30,829 nucleotides of DNA from positions 1 through 30,829 of the forward strand of contig CAYPWJ010000016.1 in NCBI GenBank assembly GCA_964414415.1. The letters run 5' to 3'. This stretch comes from CAZESS01 sp964414415. Its GTDB lineage: Archaea; Thermoplasmatota; E2; UBA202; DSCA01. Shown piece after piece: positions 1 through 7,836 of the stretch. How positions within the stretch are numbered: position 1 is the first letter of the stretch; each line of letters begins with the position of its first letter. The translations under genes and the position numbers were made by a program. The notes beneath the pieces are model-generated. The model did no database searches and was not told the origin of the DNA. It saw nothing but the letters and a program-made list of their open reading frames with translations.

Positions 1-444
1 GCTGACGCCGAGGTTTTGGCAGAGACAGAAGAGTAGCTATTTTTGTCCCAAAGCCGGTGACGCCGGGGCTCCGGCCGACTGAACAGCCATTTTTAAAAAG
101 GGCGGGATATGTCTGGATGGACGCTGTGACGCGAGATGGCTTTCGGCGTATGCAGCGTGGTGTATCTCCGCTCGCTTTTTTCCGGCGCCGTCTGCGGCGT
201 CGTGACGGACAGTGCTGCCTCCGCCATCTCCCATGGCCTTGCCCGTTCATGCCCCCCCCCCCTTCCCCTGCTGCTCCCGTACTCGCTTCCCGGGGCCCTG
301 GTGTCTTCGGCTTTTATTCCCGCTCTCATTGGTGTTGTTGGAGGCACATCCGCTGCAAAACGGCACACCGGTAGGCGGCAGCCCGGGCACCGAAGAACTA
401 GGTTTATATGCGCTGACCTGATTAATGGAGCGGAGGAACCTGCA
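1..444. other. Upstream region without a convincing gene
   Basis: I see no gene that I can defend here. Several frames are open because the DNA is GC-rich, including 309 nt in frame with the next gene, but their translations look like low-complexity noise. Visible elements are a short T-run near 40-44, a TTTTTAAAAA stretch near 92-100, a run of six T at about 175-181, an 11-base C homopolymer at 252-262, and the promoter of the next gene at 403-410. An open frame at 1-36 ending in TAG could be the tail of a gene cut off by the window edge, but it is too short to judge. Confidence 0.5.
403..410 (+). promoter_or_regulatory. TATA box of the beta-propeller gene
   Basis: TTTATATG resembles an archaeal TATA box. 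Initiation about 26 nt from its centre would fall near 432, next to the GGAGG at 432-436 and 13 nt before the ATG at 445. This argues for that ATG rather than the longer upstream open frame. Confidence 0.5.
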
Positions 445-1902
445 ATGAACGAGGGAGAGACAGAAAGATACGACGTTGACATCCTGTGGCAGCACGACCA
501 CGCCGGCGTCAAGGGATTCAGCAGCCTGGCCGTCGACAGCCAGGGCAACAGCTACGCCTGCGGGGTGGCGCCCGACGAGGAGCACGGCGTGGTCGCCAAG
601 TACAGCCCCAACGGCGACCTCGAATGGACGGATAGCACGCTGCCGAAGCCGCTGGACCCCGGCAGGTATCGCTCCATTGCCGGGCAAAGCGACCCAGGCA
701 TCACGGCCGCCCTGCCGGAGGGGGAACGATATGGTGCCTTCATGGACATCGCCGTGGACCTCGACGGCAACGTCGTCGTGGCAGGGTCGTTCTGCCGGAC
801 GGAGCCGCTCCGTATCTACATCATGGTCCAGAAATATCGTCCGGACGGCACGGTCGTCTGGACGCGTGAATACATGCGGCGGGTGCTCAACCACGCGATG
901 GGCGTCGCCGTCGACAGCGACAACGACATCTACCTGGTCGGGCAAGGCGGCGTCGGTGCAGCGCTGCTGCAGCCAGGCGCGATAACGCTGAAGGCGCTCG
1001 CGATGAAAATCGACGGTGCACGCGGCAGGGTGCTGTGGACGAGGACGCGGAAACGCGGCCAGTATATGTGGTATCACGACGCCGCCGTTGACGACGGTAT
1101 GCTCGTCGTGTCGGGCTACTCTTTCGATGGCAGCGGCATCCATCCCGTCGTCTGCACGTTTCGCGGTCCCGGCGGATTCTGGACGCGCTGTCTCGTCCCG
1201 CCGGACAGCGGCAGGATGATCGCCGGCCTGGCCCGTCACCCTGCCGGGGCCTTCCACGCGGTGGGCCACATCCAGGCAGCGGAGACGGCAGACGTGAAGC
1301 CGTATCTCCTGTGTTTTTCCGCTGACCTGGACATCCGGTGGGAGACGGAGGATGACGTCAACGCCTTTCTCTACGGTACTGACGTGCTGCCTGACGGTAG
1401 CATCATCGCGGCCGGGATGCATCTCTCGCGGGACGAATACTACGCGGCGCTGTACGACGCCGCCGGCCGCAAAATACAGGATCTTTTCCTTGGCCCGGTG
1501 AACACCTCGGGTGTCACCTTCAACGACTATCTCAAGGGCATCGCCGTGGATGGACAGGGCGACGTGGTGCTCGCCGGCGCCTGGAACCCCGGGAAAGTGC
1601 TGAAAATCCGGCTGACGCCTGCAGCAGGCGAAGACAGCTCCACGTTGCAGGTGCGGAGAGAGCCCCCGGAGGGCGGGATGGTTGCTCCCGCCGGCGGGAG
1701 CTATCCAGCCGGCAGCGAGGTGACCCTGCAGGCCCGGCCACGGGAGGGATACACCTTCAGTCGTTGGTCGGGGGACGCGGCAGGCAGCGCGAGGACCATC
1801 CAGATACAGATGGACGGCGATGTATCCGTCACGGCTCATTTCTCAGAGGAACGGGTGTCGTGGCTGCACCGCCTGCTGCAGTGGCTGCTGGGTCGACGGT
1901 AA
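445..1902 (+). CDS. Beta-propeller (SBBP/delta-60-like repeat) protein with InlB-type C-terminal repeat
   Basis: A 485-residue protein. Residues about 10-400 hold about seven repeats of the pattern 'AVDxxGNxxVAG...KYxPDGxxxWTR' (for example FMDIAVDLDGNVVVAGSF), as in SBBP/delta-60 beta-propellers; seven would close one propeller. Residues about 403-468 match a divergent InlB B-repeat (GGSYPAGSEVTLQARP then GYTFSRWSGD), a module usually found on surface proteins. The last 15 residues are Trp/Leu/Arg-rich. The start was set by GGAGG 9 nt upstream and a TATA box at 403-410. Oddly, no signal peptide is visible from this start, although repeats of this kind are normally extracellular. The secreted metzincin gene begins 31 nt after its stop. 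The role is unknown; the fold suggests binding or scaffolding. Confidence 0.75.
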   Translation: MNEGETERYDVDILWQHDHAGVKGFSSLAVDSQGNSYACGVAPDEEHGVVAKYSPNGDLEWTDSTLPKPLDPGRYRSIAGQSDPGITAALPEGERYGAFMDIAVDLDGNVVVAGSFCRTEPLRIYIMVQKYRPDGTVVWTREYMRRVLNHAMGVAVDSDNDIYLVGQGGVGAALLQPGAITLKALAMKIDGARGRVLWTRTRKRGQYMWYHDAAVDDGMLVVSGYSFDGSGIHPVVCTFRGPGGFWTRCLVPPDSGRMIAGLARHPAGAFHAVGHIQAAETADVKPYLLCFSADLDIRWETEDDVNAFLYGTDVLPDGSIIAAGMHLSRDEYYAALYDAAGRKIQDLFLGPVNTSGVTFNDYLKGIAVDGQGDVVLAGAWNPGKVLKIRLTPAAGEDSSTLQVRREPPEGGMVAPAGGSYPAGSEVTLQARPREGYTFSRWSGDAAGSARTIQIQMDGDVSVTAHFSEERVSWLHRLLQWLLGRR

Positions 1903-1904
1903 CA

Positions 1905-1912
1905 CATTTAAT
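1905..1912 (+). promoter_or_regulatory. TATA-like box of the metzincin gene
   Basis: CATTTAAT is centred about 26 nt before the ATG at 1934, so the transcript would begin at or next to the start codon (leaderless). Confidence 0.45.
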
Positions 1913-1933
1913 GGAGCTGCCGATGTTGTCCCC

Positions 1934-3934
1934 ATGAAAAAGAGCATAGCCGCCCTCGTCGCCGTGATGGTGGCCGTTCCCTTGGTCTCAGCTGCAGCTC
2001 GCCACGCCACCTCACCCGCCTCGCCCTCCCAAGTAACGGCGGGCAACACGCTGTACGTCGGCGGCTCCGGCCCCGGGAACTACAGCAGCATCCAGGCCGC
2101 CGTCGACGACGCCAGCGACGGTGACACCGTCGTCGTCTACGATGGCACCTACCGGGAGCACGTCACCGTCACGTCGTCGGTCACCGTCACGGGGGCGTCG
2201 ACCGACGCCGTCGTTGACGCGCAGGGACACGGCACCGCCTTCCATCTCGTGGCTCCCGGCATCCAGCTGCGATCGCTCACGGTGCGAAGCAGCGGCGGCG
2301 GGGCGGACGATGCACTTGTATCGACGTGCTTTGCCGACTGCTCAATCAGCGACTGCGTCTTTGCAGATGCCCGCCATGGTGTCGTCGTTGACGGTGCATC
2401 CGACGTCACCGTGGACACCTGTACGTTTTCCCATGTCGCCAAGGGCATCTCGCTGCTCTCCTGCCGCGAGGTGAACGTGACGACGTGCACGTTTTACAAA
2501 ACCGGCATCGGGATATGGGCGTGTGAAACAGAGGGCCTCGTGATAGACGACGTGTTCAGCGAGCAGTGCGGAACAGGAGTGATGCTGGAGGCAGCACACG
2601 ACGTGTTGGTGCAGCGGTCGACGCTGTCCAGCAACAACGAAAACCAGGTCAACCTCTACGCTGCGTATACAGATGACATCCGGGTCGACAGCTGCCACAT
2701 TCACGACAGCGGCTTCGCAGCTCAATTCGCGGAATGCACCGACATCTCGATGACCGACTGTCACATCCACGACAACAAGATAGCAATCCGATTCAGCGAT
2801 TGTGCCGCCTGCACTGTCGCCCGGTCGGACGTCTACGCCAACGACGTGGCGGTCTACCTGATTGAGTCACAGAACCTGACAGTCTCCCACAACAACTTCC
2901 ACCGCAACTACGTCTCGACGCTGGCCTCAAACGACACCCGGTGCGACGCACGCTACAACTGGTGGGGCAGCCGGCTCGGACCGATCGACGAAGTCCACGG
3001 CAGCGTCATGCAGATACAGACCTACCCCTGGCTCAAAGAGCCCGAAAACCATTCACTGCCCGCAGGCAGTGACGCTCCAGTCAGCACGGCCGTCCTGGAT
3101 GACGACACGGCGGCACCGTGCTCCGTCGACAACGACACCGACGGGGACGGCGTGCCCGACTGGTGGGAGGAACGATACGGCTACGACCCGGAGGAATGGA
3201 ACAACCACAGCCAGCTGGACCCCGACGGCGATGGATTGAACAACGTCGAGGAATATCTCACCGACGGATGGGGCTCCCATCCCTTCCACAAGGACCTCTT
3301 CATAGAGGTGGACGTGATGAACGCCTCCTACGGCCTCACCGAGAAAAAGAAGAAGCAGATGACAGCGGCGTTTGCAGCGCACAACATCTCGCTTCACATC
3401 GACGACGGAGGGATGGGCGGCAGCGACGTCATCCCACACGAGAGATGCGTCAACTACGCCAGCCTGGTGGACCTCTACTGGACGTATTTCCTCAACGAAG
3501 AGCCTGGCTACTGGCGGAAAGGCGTCTTCCACTACGTCATCCTCTCCGACTCCTGTTTCCAGGCCATGCCCGGCTTCGTGTTCATCGGCTGGGACGAGGC
3601 CGACTCGTTTACCCTCAACATGGGCTATTACCGGCAGGAAATCCCGGCGGTGTTCAGGGACCACGTCCACGCGACGGTGTTCATGCACGAACTCGGCCAC
3701 ACCCTGGGGCTCTTCCACGACGTCTACCCCGGCATCGACAACGAAAGCAGCCTCATCCCGTTTCCGCTCCCGTTCATCGAGGGACAGCTGACCTACGCCA
3801 GATACCTGAGCTGCATGAGTTACCAGTACGCCTGGCAGATACTGGACTACTCGGACGGCTCCCGCGGCAGCGGCGACTTCGACGACTGGAGCCACGTCGA
3901 CCTCACCTTTTTCCAGGATTCACACTGGAAGTAG
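1934..3934 (+). CDS. Secreted right-handed beta-helix protein with C-terminal metzincin-like zinc protease domain
   Basis: A 666-residue exported protein. Residues 1 to about 25 are a signal peptide (MKKSIAALVAVMVAVPLVSA). Residues about 40-370 form a right-handed parallel beta-helix of the NosD/pectate-lyase type, opening with the typical 'YSSIQAAVDDASDGDTVVVYDGTY' pattern (beyond 20 residues only key positions are meant: S-I-Q-A-A, G-D-T-V). Residues about 395-435 contain two Asp-rich calcium motifs (DTDGDGVPDWWEE and DPDGDGLNNVEEY) like thrombospondin type-3 repeats. The C-terminal part has HELGHTLGLFH at 585-595, the metzincin zinc motif with catalytic Glu586, and a Met-turn CMSY around Met628. 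It probably cleaves extracellular protein or glycan-linked substrates; the helix may bind polysaccharide. ATG 1934 is preferred because it starts the signal peptide and lies 26 nt from a TATA box. Confidence 0.85.
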   Translation: MKKSIAALVAVMVAVPLVSAAARHATSPASPSQVTAGNTLYVGGSGPGNYSSIQAAVDDASDGDTVVVYDGTYREHVTVTSSVTVTGASTDAVVDAQGHGTAFHLVAPGIQLRSLTVRSSGGGADDALVSTCFADCSISDCVFADARHGVVVDGASDVTVDTCTFSHVAKGISLLSCREVNVTTCTFYKTGIGIWACETEGLVIDDVFSEQCGTGVMLEAAHDVLVQRSTLSSNNENQVNLYAAYTDDIRVDSCHIHDSGFAAQFAECTDISMTDCHIHDNKIAIRFSDCAACTVARSDVYANDVAVYLIESQNLTVSHNNFHRNYVSTLASNDTRCDARYNWWGSRLGPIDEVHGSVMQIQTYPWLKEPENHSLPAGSDAPVSTAVLDDDTAAPCSVDNDTDGDGVPDWWEERYGYDPEEWNNHSQLDPDGDGLNNVEEYLTDGWGSHPFHKDLFIEVDVMNASYGLTEKKKKQMTAAFAAHNISLHIDDGGMGGSDVIPHERCVNYASLVDLYWTYFLNEEPGYWRKGVFHYVILSDSCFQAMPGFVFIGWDEADSFTLNMGYYRQEIPAVFRDHVHATVFMHELGHTLGLFHDVYPGIDNESSLIPFPLPFIEGQLTYARYLSCMSYQYAWQILDYSDGSRGSGDFDDWSHVDLTFFQDSHWK

Positions 3935-3945
3935 CATGCTGGACG

Positions 3946-5961
3946 TCACAGGTTCGCAATCCATATTGCACGGGTGCCGCAGCGGGTTTTCCCCAGCACA
4001 TCGTGGGCGACGACCGTGACCTCGTGGCGTCCCCACGCCGGCTCGTCCCACACCCATTGGTAGGGCGCCTCGTCGTCGGCGGCCTGCAGCTCGTCGTCGA
4101 CGTAGAACTCCATCCGCTCGACGGCGTACTCCACCTCGGGATTCGCCGCAACGACCATTTTTCCCATGACGACGGGCAGCTCCGACGGAATCGGCGCTAC
4201 CTCCCGCCCGGCCAGATAGAGATACCCCTGCCTGGGTCTCTGCAGCAGCTTCTGCCCGACGACCGGCAGGATGAGACGCGACGACCGCACCGGCCCGAGA
4301 TACAGGGTGTTGTTCGCCACCCGGAACGAGGTGTTCTGCCTGACGCCAGCGGCGACGTTTGGATTCGCGAGAAACCGAGGGTAGTTGGACGAGGACACAG
4401 CGAGGCGTATCCGATGGCCCTCGTTCCATATGTAGGAGGTGCTCCCCAGGTCCACCGATACCTCGTACACAGCTCCGGGCTGCATCAGGTCCCAGCGCCC
4501 GCGGCTGTTTCGGTTTCGCATCCGAAGGATGCCGTCGGTGATGAGCATCGACCGGCCGTCGGGGTACACGTCCGTCAGCTTGACCGTGACGTCGGTATCC
4601 ACACAGTCAGATGACAGGTGCAGCCGCGCCTCAATCGGGCCCGTAGCCTCCAGCGGCTCCGCCAGCGGCGGCGACGTAAAGACCAAGACATCGCTTCGAT
4701 CCTCAACGGCTCGCTGGTCGTAGGGACCGGCGTCCTGCACCAGCGCGAGGTTCTGGCCACCCACCGTCGGCACCGGGTCAGTGGGGTCATACCGATAGGA
4801 GATACTGCCGGCATCAGCCCGCCGGCTGCGAAGCAGAGACCCGTTTTCATGCAGATAAAACGAGGTCCTCTCGGCGCCGGGAGGCCAGACGGGGGAGCAG
4901 CGCCACTCGTTACCCGGAGCGCTGGCGTTGTCGACATCCCCCATGACGTAGTAGGAGACGGTCGGCCACCGGTCAAAGCGGTCGGGGCCGTCGCCGGTAT
5001 ACTGCGCTATCATGTCCCTGAACATGTCCAGCGAAAACGTGTCCAGTGCGTTAGGAGGATAGGTAAGCTCGCCCTGCCGCGTCTGCAGCTCACGGGTGTG
5101 CACCCAGGGGCCGATGATGAGCTTCGAGGCGCCGCGAGCGCCGTCGCCACCCCTGTCGTTGTAGCCCGTGAAGGCGTCGATGGTGCCCTGCAGAAAGACA
5201 TCGTACCAGCCGCCGAGATGGATGGCAGGGACGCTGACGTTGCCCCATCTACCTGTCAGCGAGACGTTCCCCCAGAAGGCGCGGGTATAGTTCTCATGCT
5301 GCAGCACCGCCGGCAGGATGTGGGTGCTCCCCATGAGCCCCAGCCATCCATCCATCAGGCTCTTCCGGAACTGGCCGCCCTGAAAGAAGGCGTCGCGATG
5401 CAGGTCGGGCGTCGCGTAGAAGATACACTGACAGGACAGCTCGGGTGGTGCAGCACCGGCCATCAAGTACTGCGCGATGCCCAGCGCCGAGCGGCCGATG
5501 GTGGCCACTCTGCCGTTTGACCAGTCCTGCTCGGCCATCCATTGCAGCGTGTCAGGACCGTCCGTATGCGCCCGCCATAACACGCGGTCGACGCCCTCCG
5601 AGGCATATCTGCCCCGCATGTCCTGCACCACCGTCGGCCATCCCCTGTCGGCGTTCTGGCCGACCTGCCACCGCGGATGGAACAACGCGATGGCGTCCTT
5701 GTTGTACGGCGTCCGCATGAGCACCGAGCCGTGCGAGGGATACCCGGCATATTTGAGGTAGACGTCGGTCGCCAGCGAGACGTCGTCGCGCATCGACACC
5801 ATGTAGGTCTCCTTCACATGCACGGGAAGCGCGGGCTGCCGGGCGTCTGACTGCTCCAACGACCCGGCGTTCCCGCCGTCATGCCCGCAGAGGGCAGCCC
5901 CCATCAACATGAGGAGGCAAATCGCGGCTGTCATCCCATGCCATTGCCGTGGTCGGAACAC
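3946..5961 (-). CDS. Secreted CocE/NonD-type (peptidase S15) hydrolase with C-terminal Ig-like domain
   Basis: A 671-residue serine hydrolase. A signal sequence lies at about 1-25. The alpha/beta-hydrolase domain of the S15/CocE family (about 45-310) has the nucleophile elbow GRSALG with Ser158, a likely acid in GGWYD (Asp254) and the His in GPWVH (His288). The following beta-sandwich (about 400-590) is the X-Pro dipeptidyl-peptidase C-terminal domain. The last ~70 residues (EVEYAVERMEFYVDDE onward) look like an extra bacterial Ig-like domain. The family cleaves X-Pro dipeptides, esters or amides; the exact substrate cannot be read from sequence. The GTG at 5961 adds the positively charged n-region and lies 25 nt from a TATA box; ATG at 5934 is the alternative. 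It converges on the metzincin gene with only 11 nt between the two stops. Confidence 0.85.
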   Translation of the reverse strand: MFRPRQWHGMTAAICLLMLMGAALCGHDGGNAGSLEQSDARQPALPVHVKETYMVSMRDDVSLATDVYLKYAGYPSHGSVLMRTPYNKDAIALFHPRWQVGQNADRGWPTVVQDMRGRYASEGVDRVLWRAHTDGPDTLQWMAEQDWSNGRVATIGRSALGIAQYLMAGAAPPELSCQCIFYATPDLHRDAFFQGGQFRKSLMDGWLGLMGSTHILPAVLQHENYTRAFWGNVSLTGRWGNVSVPAIHLGGWYDVFLQGTIDAFTGYNDRGGDGARGASKLIIGPWVHTRELQTRQGELTYPPNALDTFSLDMFRDMIAQYTGDGPDRFDRWPTVSYYVMGDVDNASAPGNEWRCSPVWPPGAERTSFYLHENGSLLRSRRADAGSISYRYDPTDPVPTVGGQNLALVQDAGPYDQRAVEDRSDVLVFTSPPLAEPLEATGPIEARLHLSSDCVDTDVTVKLTDVYPDGRSMLITDGILRMRNRNSRGRWDLMQPGAVYEVSVDLGSTSYIWNEGHRIRLAVSSSNYPRFLANPNVAAGVRQNTSFRVANNTLYLGPVRSSRLILPVVGQKLLQRPRQGYLYLAGREVAPIPSELPVVMGKMVVAANPEVEYAVERMEFYVDDELQAADDEAPYQWVWDEPAWGRHEVTVVAHDVLGKTRCGTRAIWIANL

Positions 5962-5979
5962 ACATACCAGCCGGTCATG

Positions 5980-5990
5980 TTTATTTATAG
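5980..5990 (-). promoter_or_regulatory. TATA box of the S15 hydrolase gene
   Basis: CTATAAATAAA on the minus strand is one of the best TATA matches in the window. It is centred about 25 nt before the GTG at 5961 and predicts a leaderless mRNA. Confidence 0.6.
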
Positions 5991-6048
5991 ATTTCTCTTC
6001 CTGCAGAAAAAAATGCGCTAGCCGGGAGGAAACATGGATGCCTGCATC

Positions 6049-6720
6049 TCACACAGACGCTTTACCCCGGTGTATAAGCCACGCCGGCCCCGCCACCGTG
6101 TAGATAGCCACGCCGGCAAGCAACAGCAGATACGCCTCGGTGGTGTCGAGCAGCACAGGCAGGAGCAGCAGCGCCACCGACGGCAGATAGAGCCACCCGC
6201 GTATCTTGGGGTAGGGCAGCCCCGCCACCATGAGCACCGCTGTAGCGAGCAGCGTCGCTGTGACAATCGAGACTGGCACGGACAACTGGCTCAGCGTCAC
6301 CACCACGATGGCTGCAGCCGGCGTGGTAAGCCCCACAAAGTAGGATTCCTCGCCGACATGGTAGCGGACGAGGTGCAGCATCCCGCAGACAAGGAAAAGA
6401 CCGGCGCCGGCCAGAAACACGACGTCGGCCAGCGTTACAGCGAAGGAAACATCGTAGACGAAGTACGCGAAGACGAGCGGGGCGGCGCAGAACGACACCA
6501 TGTCCGCGAACTGGTCGAGATAGATGCCGATGGAGCCGCCATACCGGCGGGCCACCGCTCCGTCCAAGCCATCCGCCAGCACCGCCAGCATGATGAAGGC
6601 AAAAGCCCAGCGGAGCTCGCCGGACAGCAGCAACAGCATGGCAAAGAGCCCCAGCACGCCGTTGACGATGGTAAACGAGTCCGCAAGGGACAGCATCGAC
6701 ACGACGTCAGTCCGTTTCAT
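6049..6720 (-). CDS. pssA: CDP-alcohol phosphatidyltransferase, archaetidylserine-synthase-like
   Basis: A 223-residue integral membrane enzyme with about seven or eight hydrophobic segments. It carries the complete CDP-alcohol phosphatidyltransferase signature D-G-x2-A-R-x8-G-x3-D-x3-D: Asp50, Asp53, Gly54, Ala57, Arg58, Gly65, Asp69 and Asp73, which bind metal and CDP. A later R-Y-x-V...YFVGLTTPAAA segment is typical of the PssA branch, which makes archaetidylserine from CDP-archaeol and serine in archaeal lipid synthesis. The start is the ATG at 6720; the longer open frame upstream runs through a tRNA gene and cannot be coding. It lies 15 nt after the tRNA-Phe 3' end and has no clear ribosome binding site, so it is probably expressed from a processed tRNA-mRNA transcript. 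Substrate choice is by family resemblance only. Confidence 0.85.
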   Translation of the reverse strand: MKRTDVVSMLSLADSFTIVNGVLGLFAMLLLLSGELRWAFAFIMLAVLADGLDGAVARRYGGSIGIYLDQFADMVSFCAAPLVFAYFVYDVSFAVTLADVVFLAGAGLFLVCGMLHLVRYHVGEESYFVGLTTPAAAIVVVTLSQLSVPVSIVTATLLATAVLMVAGLPYPKIRGWLYLPSVALLLLPVLLDTTEAYLLLLAGVAIYTVAGPAWLIHRGKASV

Positions 6721-6735
6721 GATCAGAGCGGAAAA

Positions 6736-6809
6736 TGCCGCGGGAGGGACTTGAACCCTCGACACCCAGATCTTCAGTCTGGCGCTCTCCCATACTGAGC
6801 TACCGCGGC
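6736..6809 (-). tRNA. tRNA-Phe (anticodon GAA)
   Basis: A 74-nt cloverleaf on the minus strand. The acceptor arm pairs GCCGCGG with CCGCGGC and has discriminator A. The D arm is GCTC...GAGC. The anticodon stem CCAGA/TCTGG encloses CTGAAGA, with GAA at 6773-6775 (plus-strand TTC). The T arm is GAGGG TTCAAGT CCCTC. There is no intron and no encoded CCA; TTTTC follows. It starts 2 nt after the stop of the winged-helix gene and ends 15 nt before pssA, so it is probably cut out of a shared transcript. Confidence 0.97.
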
Positions 6810-6811
6810 AG

Positions 6812-7135
6812 CTATAACATGTGATGCAGGCTGCGTATCTTGTCCTCCATCTCCTCCAGCAGAGTCTTGAAGTCGATGATGAACTCCGGGGCCTGATCGG
6901 TAACCTGAGCACCGCGGGGGGACGGACGGATCAGTCCCTCTCCCTCGAGCACCCGCAGCGAGTAGCGGACCTTGTGCTGCGGAAAATCAGTATACTCTGA
7001 CAGCTTGATAATGCCGATGGGGCCCTCATCCCGGATGACCTGCAACATCTGGATATGGCGCTCCAGCAATCCCAGTTCCGTCTGCAGGCGCTCGGAGAGG
7101 CTGTTATTTGTCTGTGCATCGTTTTCATATGCCAT
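6812..7135 (-). CDS. Winged-helix transcriptional regulator (small archaeal family)
   Basis: A 107-residue soluble protein. Residues about 15-35 are a likely coiled helix (LSERLQTELGLLERHIQMLQ). They are followed by a winged helix: 'PIGIIKLSEYTDFPQHKVRYSL' carries the helix-turn-helix (key residues I-K-L-S, H-K-V-R-Y-S-L), then RVLEGEGLIRPSPRGAQ forms the wing. Similar small proteins occur across Euryarchaeota as predicted DNA-binding regulators; the target is unknown. The ATG at 7135 was chosen because GGGTG at 7144-7148 sits as a ribosome binding site; the in-frame GTG at 7144 is less likely. The stop is 2 nt before tRNA-Phe, so all three genes may share a transcript. Confidence 0.75.
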   Translation of the reverse strand: MAYENDAQTNNSLSERLQTELGLLERHIQMLQVIRDEGPIGIIKLSEYTDFPQHKVRYSLRVLEGEGLIRPSPRGAQVTDQAPEFIIDFKTLLEEMEDKIRSLHHML

Positions 7136-7175
7136 ATCTCTCACACCCTAAATACGCGGGCATTCAAAAACCTTG

Positions 7176-7180
7176 TTGTC
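7176..7180 (-). terminator. Short T-run after rpl10e
   Basis: TTTTT on the minus strand, about 18 nt after the rpl10e stop. Archaeal termination needs only such T-rich stretches, but five T is a weak signal. Confidence 0.3.
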
Positions 7181-7197
7181 GAGTGACACATTCCGGC

Positions 7198-7707
7198 CTA
7201 CTCGGCCGTCTTCTCTACATCGATGCGGCAGGGGCAGGGAAGCTTGGCCTTCGCGCGTTTGAGCGCCGTCCGTGCATGGTCGACGTTTTCCGCGGTGGTA
7301 AAGATGGTGATTATTTTTTGGCCGGGCTGCACTCGTGCCGCCGCGCCGACGGGCTTGCCGTAGGCGCTGCGCATGCCCTGGGAAACACGGTCGGCTCCGG
7401 CTCCGGTGGCCTGCTTGTTTTCCCGGACGACGACGTGGGGGTAGATACGGACCTTGAGATGGTAGTTCAGTCTGCCGGCTCGTTTGACCACGTACCTGTT
7501 GGCCGCCACACGGGAGGCCTCCAATGCACGATGGAGAATCTGGCATGGTTCCTCGGCCACTGCAGAGACGGCAACGGGAAAGTCGGCCTGCTTGTTGCCG
7601 AGGTCGAACTGCGTGATGCGGAGTCCAGGGATGCCGCCCATGTATTCCTTCCGTGTGGTGGGACGTCCCCTGATTTGCCTGTACATGCTCGCTGGCTTTC
7701 GTGACAT
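7198..7707 (-). CDS. rpl10e: Large-subunit ribosomal protein L10e (uL16 family)
   Basis: A 169-residue protein, the usual length for archaeal L10e. It starts MSRKPASMYRQIRGRPTTRK, the characteristic basic N-terminus. The middle has the conserved KQATGAGADRVSQGMRSAYGK region around residue 110. It lies in the large subunit near the A-site tRNA and the central protuberance. The start was chosen by family length and by GGCGGTG about 7 nt upstream; the longer frame from 7815 passes through the promoter. It has its own TATA box at 7735-7744 and diverges from the C25 peptidase gene. Confidence 0.95.
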   Translation of the reverse strand: MSRKPASMYRQIRGRPTTRKEYMGGIPGLRITQFDLGNKQADFPVAVSAVAEEPCQILHRALEASRVAANRYVVKRAGRLNYHLKVRIYPHVVVRENKQATGAGADRVSQGMRSAYGKPVGAAARVQPGQKIITIFTTAENVDHARTALKRAKAKLPCPCRIDVEKTAE

Positions 7708-7734
7708 GATAACACCGCCTAACATTGGCCCATC

Positions 7735-7744
7735 ATTTATAAAG
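7735..7744 (-). promoter_or_regulatory. TATA box of rpl10e
   Basis: CTTTATAAAT on the minus strand. Initiation about 26 nt downstream leaves a leader of only about 6 nt. Confidence 0.6.
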
Positions 7745-7797
7745 TTAGTGGTCTGCAATGAGGGACTGAGGCAATGTGCACATGCGTTACCGATAAC

Positions 7798-7805
7798 CTT
7801 ATAAG
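7798..7805 (+). promoter_or_regulatory. TATA box of the C25 peptidase gene
   Basis: CTTATAAG is centred 35 nt before the ATG at 7837, with a GGAGGG ribosome binding site at about 7820-7825. If initiation is 26 nt away, part of that site would lie upstream of the transcript, so the exact start point is uncertain. Confidence 0.45.
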
Positions 7806-7836
7806 GAACCGTCATTTAAGGAGGGCGAGGGCTACT

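Noticed and set aside
1..36. Open frame ending in TAG at 34-36, possible tail of a gene cut by the window edge
   Set aside because: Only 11 codons are visible; an open stretch of this length is expected by chance.
136..444. N-terminal extension of the beta-propeller gene from the ATG at 136
   Set aside because: The extension looks like low-complexity noise, includes a poly-C tract, and the TATA box and GGAGG point to the ATG at 445.
93..548. Minus-strand open frame of 151 codons over the upstream region
   Set aside because: The translation is compositionally odd, it overlaps the supported beta-propeller gene, and no promoter or family pattern is seen.
247..1839. Long minus-strand open frame opposite the beta-propeller gene
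   Set aside because: It is a shadow of the GC-rich coding strand; the plus strand has recognisable repeats.
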